From: Phlebopus portentosus | Lineage: Eukaryota; Basidiomycota; Agaricomycetes; Boletales; Boletinellaceae | NCBI GenBank assembly: GCA_037892935.1 | Contig: JAYXKI010000017.1 | Span: forward strand, 310,001-374,000 | Direction: 5' to 3' | DNA length: 64,000 nt | Shown here: positions 59,620 through 64,000 of the stretch, piece after piece | Numbering within the stretch: position 1 is the stretch's first letter | How the letters are laid out: each line of letters opens with the position of its first letter | Position numbers and translations under genes: made by a program | Notes under the pieces: generated by a model | Seen by the model: the letters and a program-made list of their open reading frames with translations, nothing else | Told to the model about the DNA's origin: nothing | The model's database searches: none

Positions 59620-61109
59620 TCATATACCCGAAAGATCAACTTCAAGTCCACCTGCAACATCGTCCGGTGTTTGCGACGGAGGATCCGCACCGGTTGCAGT
59701 GCTTTCGACCTCAGGGACCTCAGCAACACCGGCGTCCGTAGCTTCAGCAACAGCAGCTGTTACCAGAGATGTTGGCAAAATACCATCATTCACTGTCGGA
59801 GTTGGCAATGCGTCCATTGAAATATCATCCGCAGAGACTGAAGCTGTTTCGTCCATTGTCACTGAGGCAGTTGCGACGGTCAATAGGTCCTCAGCAGAAG
59901 AATTTGCCAGCGATTCTGGGTCCTCCACATCGCTCACAGCTTGAGAGACAGAATCCCCATCGGCGTTCGCGTCTCCTTCAGCAGACTCAGAAATACAGAC
60001 TCCCGTGTCAACATCGCGCCGACGATTTCCGCATGACGACTCGTCTGTGCCATATGAGGGAAACGATCCAGAACCGAGCTGTGCTTCTCCAGAAGTTGCA
60101 TCCAAGCCTGCATCGCCAACCTCAGTAGTTACTAAAGGACTAGGCACAACATCAGACGTCAGAGTCAAAGTCGGCAAAGCGTCCGTTGTATCATCCGCAG
60201 AGACCGAAGCAGTAGCCTCCGTTGTATACGAGGCACTCGCAAGGCTTGATAAGTCATTCGCGAACGCGTTTGAATCTACTGCGTCATTGGCCAGCTGAGA
60301 TACCGTAGCGTCACTGGCGTTCACATCCTCTTCAGCAGACTCAGAAATACAGATTCCTGTGTCAACGTCGCGACGAAGATTCCCGCATATCGACTCATCT
60401 GTGCTATCCGAGAGGAACTTTCCAAAACCGAGCCGTGCCCCTCCAGAACTTGTGTCCACACCTGTGTCGTCTGCCACGGAAGTTATTAGGGCGCCAGGTA
60501 CAACATCAGACGTCAGAGTCAAAGTCGGCAAAGCGTCCGTTGTATCATCCGCAGAGACCGACGCTGTCGCCTCCATCGTTAATGAGGCGGTCGCAAGACC
60601 GGATAAGCCACCTGTGAGCGCGTCTGGGTTTGCTGCATCATTGGCCAGCTGAGATACCGTAGCGTCACTGGCGTTCACATCCTCTTCAGCAGACTCAGAA
60701 ATACAGATTCCTGTGTCAACGTCGCGACGAAGATTTCCGCATATCGACTCATCTGTGCTATCCGAGAGGAACTTTCCAAAACCGAGCCGTGCCCCTCCAG
60801 AACTTGTGTCCACACCTGTGTCGTCTGCCACGGAAGTTATTAGGGCGCTAGGTACAACATCAGACGTCAGAGTCAAAGTCGGCAAAGAGTCCGTTGTATC
60901 ATCCGCAGAGACCGACGCTGTCGCCTCCATCGTTAATGAGGCGGTCGCAAGACCGGATAAGTCACCTGTGAGCGCGTCTGGATTTGCTGCATCATTGACA
61001 AATTGAGATACGGTGGCGTCACTTGTGTCCACATCCTCTTCAGCAGACTCAGAAATACAGATTCCTGTGTCAACGTCGCGACGAAGATTTCCGCATATGC
61101 CGACTCATC
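59620..61109 (-). pseudogene. Frame-shifted repeat tail of the CPL1-like gene
   Basis: From about 61100 down to 59620 the minus strand stays open for some 490 codons in the frame that continues the tandem repeat (units with LPTLTLTSDVVPSALITS, LGFGKFLSDSTDESICGN and LRRDVDTGICISESAEEDV) and ends VEVDLSGI-like at 59620. The upstream gene enters this region one frame off because repeat copy d carries two extra bases (near 61098-61101). As sequenced, the protein of 60933-62954 ends early and this tail has no start of its own. The absence of stops over 1.4 kb argues that the shift is recent, an error, or somehow bypassed. Confidence 0.6.
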
Positions 61110-61436
61110 TGTGCTATCCGAGAGGAACTTTCCAAAACCGAGCCGTGCCCCTCCAGAACTTGTGCCTACACCTGTATCATCTTCCACAGAGGTTACTAGG
61201 GCGCTAGGCACAATGTCAGAGGTCAGCGTCAAAGTCGGTGCAGCACCCGATGCATCATCGGCAGTGACCGACGCTGTTGCCTCCATCATCAATGAGGCGG
61301 TCGCAATACTGGATAAGTCATCTGCGAGCGCATCTGGGTCCTCTGCATCATCGACGAACTGAGATATGGTAGCGCCACTGGCGTTCACATCCTCTTCAGC
61401 AGACTCGGAAATACAGACTCCAGCGTCAACGTCGCG
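59967..61436. repeat. 354-bp tandem repeat, five units
   Basis: The landmark beginning CCTCTTCAGCAGACTC occurs at 60327, 60681, 61035 and 61391, with a diverged copy near 59973. Spacings are 354, 354, 354 and 356 bp. Units b, c and d (60327-61390) are nearly identical; the outer two are more diverged. Each unit encodes 118 residues with one Cys-x14-Cys pair and an RRD site. Confidence 0.93.
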
Positions 61437-62954
61437 CCGAAGATTTCCACACGACGAATCGTCCGTGCTACCTGAGGGGAACCTCCCGAAACCAAGTCCC
61501 ACACCCCCAGAAGTGGAACCCGCATCTGCGTCATCGTCGGAATTCGAGTCGGTATTAGCACCATCGAAACCAATAGCACCAGAGGAATTTGCTGCATTGC
61601 CATCTGCATCCGCATCTGAAGCAGGCTCAGCAGCAGGCGCGGACCCAGCATTAGATTTTGGTTCATGATCTGGGTTTGGCGGTGCAGACCCAGAGTCAGA
61701 TCCCTGATTTTCATCCGAACTTGAAGCGGCGGACGAGAACGGATTCCCAGACGCAGATGCTTCCGAATCGGAATCAGGTGATGGAGAATGAGAAGGTGAC
61801 GTCGTGCTAGGGGTCGCTGGATCATATGATGCTGTTGGCGCTGAGGAAGTTGACGTTGGAGAAGGAGATTGTAGAAAGGGCATATGGGCCGGCGCGTACC
61901 ACTTGCCATCAGCCTTTCCATCTTCGGGGTTGGGAGCATAAGCGGCATTGCTATACGTATTCGGGACACAATGATCACCCGACGGTGCGACCATCCATCC
62001 GACTTCACAAACCTGTACAACACAGCGGCCATAATAGCAGCTCACGTCGGTAACGCCCTCGAGGGAGGAACAATCAACACCCATTTGCTGGTGACGCTTC
62101 ACATACTCGTAATCATAGGACAAGAATGGTGAAGGCGGTGCAACCATACAACCGCCGCAACTCTCCAAATCATTTTGAGTGTCGACGCATTCCGTTGTGA
62201 TTCGACCACGCGGAGCATACGCACCACATAGAGTCTCGTGAGGGGCACAGCCGGCTTCCTGAGCTTGTTGTGCCTGAGCATTGTAGAAAGAACCAGTGGG
62301 AGTGGCTGAGTAGGACTTGAATGCAGCGCTCGGAGATGGAGATGCAGACGGGCGAGCGGAAACCGAAGGACGTGCCCGGATTTCCGGGTCTCGATACGGT
62401 CTGTATGCTTCTTCAGGGGCAGCTCCGGGAGAAGGACATCCATTTGCGAACAGCCCGCATCGACCATCACAGACAATATTCGGTGAGGGACATGTGCACT
62501 CGTTCTTCGTTCCTCCCCATATTCTGTAGGACTGGTGTTTGAAGCCGTTTGTGCATTCGTAACCACATGGATCATCGCGGGAACATCTCGGGCTCGAGTT
62601 GGGTGGGTAGATGCAGTGCTGAGCTCCAGGATGTTCGACGATATACTCTTCTGCGGCAAGCTCTAGCTCATCTGCGCCCATATCGCCGATGGTTAGATTC
62701 GAGAACTCGATAAAAGTTTTGACCTCCGAGGTACAGAGACAAGCCTGCACCGGAATGTCTTCCCCGTCTCCGTTGATTGTACCAGGTATATAGCCGAGAA
62801 ATTCAGACAGAGTAGAATCAATATAAGCACAGGTATCCAGGATCGATGAGGGAACACGATGCGAAATTTGATGCTGTATAGAATCACGACCGTCAACTCC
62901 AGATAAGATAAGGAACGAAAGGGTACAAAGGAGTGTCGAGAGCGTTATGCGCAT
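60933..62954 (-). CDS. Secreted CPL1/priA-like cysteine-rich protein with tandem repeats
   Basis: Starts at ATG 62954 with a signal peptide (MRITLSTLLCTLSFLILSGV). A first Cys-rich region follows (CAYIDSTLSEF, ACLCTSEVKTF, CSRDDPCGYECTNGF, CTCPSPNIVCDGRCG). Then comes a CPL1/priA-type domain: ETLCGAYAPRGRITTECVD, TQNDLESCGGC, GVDCSSLEGVTDVSCYYGRC, VVQVCEVGW. A Ser/Pro/Asp-rich, glycosylation-prone linker leads into the tandem repeat (first unit SSCGNLRRDVDAGVCISESA). As sequenced the frame is lost in the second unit, and 673 residues end at 60933. CPL1-like proteins are secreted by basidiomycetes; roles at the cell surface or in fruiting bodies are proposed. No intron is needed over 2 kb, unlike the neighbouring genes. 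Confidence 0.82.
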   Translation of the reverse strand: MRITLSTLLCTLSFLILSGVDGRDSIQHQISHRVPSSILDTCAYIDSTLSEFLGYIPGTINGDGEDIPVQACLCTSEVKTFIEFSNLTIGDMGADELELAAEEYIVEHPGAQHCIYPPNSSPRCSRDDPCGYECTNGFKHQSYRIWGGTKNECTCPSPNIVCDGRCGLFANGCPSPGAAPEEAYRPYRDPEIRARPSVSARPSASPSPSAAFKSYSATPTGSFYNAQAQQAQEAGCAPHETLCGAYAPRGRITTECVDTQNDLESCGGCMVAPPSPFLSYDYEYVKRHQQMGVDCSSLEGVTDVSCYYGRCVVQVCEVGWMVAPSGDHCVPNTYSNAAYAPNPEDGKADGKWYAPAHMPFLQSPSPTSTSSAPTASYDPATPSTTSPSHSPSPDSDSEASASGNPFSSAASSSDENQGSDSGSAPPNPDHEPKSNAGSAPAAEPASDADADGNAANSSGAIGFDGANTDSNSDDDADAGSTSGGVGLGFGRFPSGSTDDSSCGNLRRDVDAGVCISESAEEDVNASGATISQFVDDAEDPDALADDLSSIATASLMMEATASVTADDASGAAPTLTLTSDIVPSALVTSVEDDTGVGTSSGGARLGFGKFLSDSTDESAYAEIFVATLTQESVFLSLLKRMWTQVTPPYLNLSMMQQIQTRSQVTYPVLRPPH

Positions 62955-63521
62955 TGTTTCTATGTAGTTGGTCGGTAACGAACGTGAGGCTAATTTTTGT
63001 TAGAGAAAGTGCCAAGCGGAATGCGAAGAGAGAAAGAGAGAGTAGAACCTTGAGAGACGGGAGGAAAGGAGGAAAGAAACGACGGGCTGACTGTGGCAGT
63101 CAGCATATCTTTAAAATCCTCGTGAAGCGTCAGCCCATGGTGGAAGGAAAGACAAATCGCCTGAACACCACTTCCAGTTCTGACCGAGCCATTTAGAATA
63201 TTTATGCATAGCTAATGGTGGCTGACTTCAGTCCGGCAAATAGTTACCCAATCCATTTTTGTTCGCGACTTGATATGGTTGCTCATCGTGGAAGGAGGGA
63301 GAGTTGTGTGTAGATAAAGACAAATAACCAGACTATTATCTAATCAGTCCCACAAGGTCGAACTTTATTTTAATGACAAGCTACCAATTACTTCCTTCCC
63401 ATTCGTATCTACTTATCAGTATTAATGGTTTCCTCTCACTCCTTCATTTACCGCCATCTTCACATCTCCAACGACTTGCGCCCCTATAATCTGGTGAAGT
63501 AAGGCCGAGGAAAGTGAAAGC

Positions 63522-64000
63522 ATGCCTGGTTCAGATTCAAAACGCGAAATACTGATTGGGTTTGGTGTCGATGTCGACGCTGTTGCGGGATGGTACGTTT
63601 ATCAGTCAAGACTTCTGCGCTTGTTCATAAGCCAAGCATAGTATATAGTATAGTCTCTATCCCTTATTACTTTGCGCTTCCTGGAAAGCATTTGTAAATG
63701 ATTCTCATCTTTCTAACCTGTCGAACATGTAGGTTGGGCTCGTATGGTGGCCATGACTCTCCAGGCGATATTTCGCGGGTCCGTTCCCCGTCCATGCATT
63801 TCCTTGAAGATATAAATTGAGTTATCACCGAATTCAGGGAATGTATGCAGGAGAGGTCGGCTCTCTTCGTTTGCTCAAGCTCTTCGAACGTTTTGGAATC
63901 AAGAGTACCTGGTTCATCCCTGGTGAGCCACCAGTTCGCTAAAAGTTACCGGAAAGAATCAGATGGAAATCCAATAGGTCATAGTTTGGAAACTTTCCCA
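63522..64000 (+). CDS. Polysaccharide deacetylase family protein, 5' part (runs off the right edge)
   Basis: ATG at 63522 opens MPGSDSKREILIGFGVDVDA. Introns with GTACGT, GTCCGT and GTGAGC donors join, in phase, WLGSYGGHDSPGDISR, GMYAGEVGSLRLLKLFERFG, IKSTWFIPG and HSLETFP at the window end. The early DVD and the TWFIPGH segment are the first two NodB-homology motifs (metal-binding Asp and His). The GVDVDA..G..SPGDISRG start is that of the PuuE/peptidoglycan-deacetylase-like subgroup of fungi, not a secreted chitin deacetylase, and no signal peptide is present. The substrate is unknown. Confidence 0.86.

Noticed and set aside
60005..61362. Series of ~97-119 codon + strand frames at 354-bp steps
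   Set aside because: Antisense shadows of the tandem repeat; their regular spacing reflects the repeat, not genes.

Overview
The window is nuclear DNA of a filamentous basidiomycete, most likely Agaricomycotina. The evidence is a dense set of genes with many short introns (about 47-63 nt, GT-AG), several micro-exons, agaric-style F-box proteins (…HVCRRWRDVAL…), tyrosine-kinase-like kinases with HGD in place of HRD, a CPL1/priA-type secreted protein, and a long Ser-rich protein of a kind I recall only from basidiomycetes. No rRNA, tRNA, CRISPR array or intact transposon was recognised.

Layout. 1-456: 5' end of an F-box gene (-). 1319-7645: nine-exon gene for a ~1,960-residue low-complexity protein (-). 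8897-11694: type I metacaspase, 20 exons (+). 12124-14400: oxoprolinase HyuB-type protein without its HyuA half (-). 14821-15314: YCII protein (-). 15824-17203: charged protein with a Cys-rich tail (+). 17454-21772: ER P5A ATPase Spf1 (-), divergent from the SNARE gene YKT6 (21970-22706, +). 23153-24430: wax-synthase-like acyltransferase (-). 25447-25960 and 26202-26611: DUF952 and a small conserved protein (-). 27606-29000: F-box protein (-). 29463-30494: calmodulin (-).

31347-39822 is the most unusual block, all on the minus strand. In transcription order it runs Elongin C, a WH1-like/kinase fusion (B), a decayed kinase relic (C), a second WH1-like/kinase fusion (A), and WASP/Las17. The N-terminal domains of both kinases resemble the WH1 domain of the neighbouring WASP, and all three are cut by a phase-0 intron at the same place. 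I read this as a local expansion in which a WASP-type WH1 module was joined to a TKL-type kinase.

39934-47023: DNA polymerase epsilon catalytic subunit (+), divergent from Elongin C across 111 bp. 47733-50510: Ase1/PRC1/MAP65 microtubule bundler (-). 50754-55280: large CAMKL-type kinase (+). 56076-57334: F-box-like protein (-). 57783-59132: Dot5/Bcp nuclear peroxiredoxin (-). 59620-62954: secreted CPL1/priA-like protein with a 354-bp tandem repeat that is thrown out of frame by 2 nt in one copy (-). 63522-64000: start of a polysaccharide deacetylase gene (+).

Most genes are ordinary housekeeping genes (replication, ER, vesicle fusion, calcium, cytokinesis, actin). The accessory interest lies in the WASP/kinase array, the repeat protein, the HyuB-only gene and several odd splice structures. 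All exon boundaries were read by eye from splice signals and frame continuity. No alignment or expression data were available.
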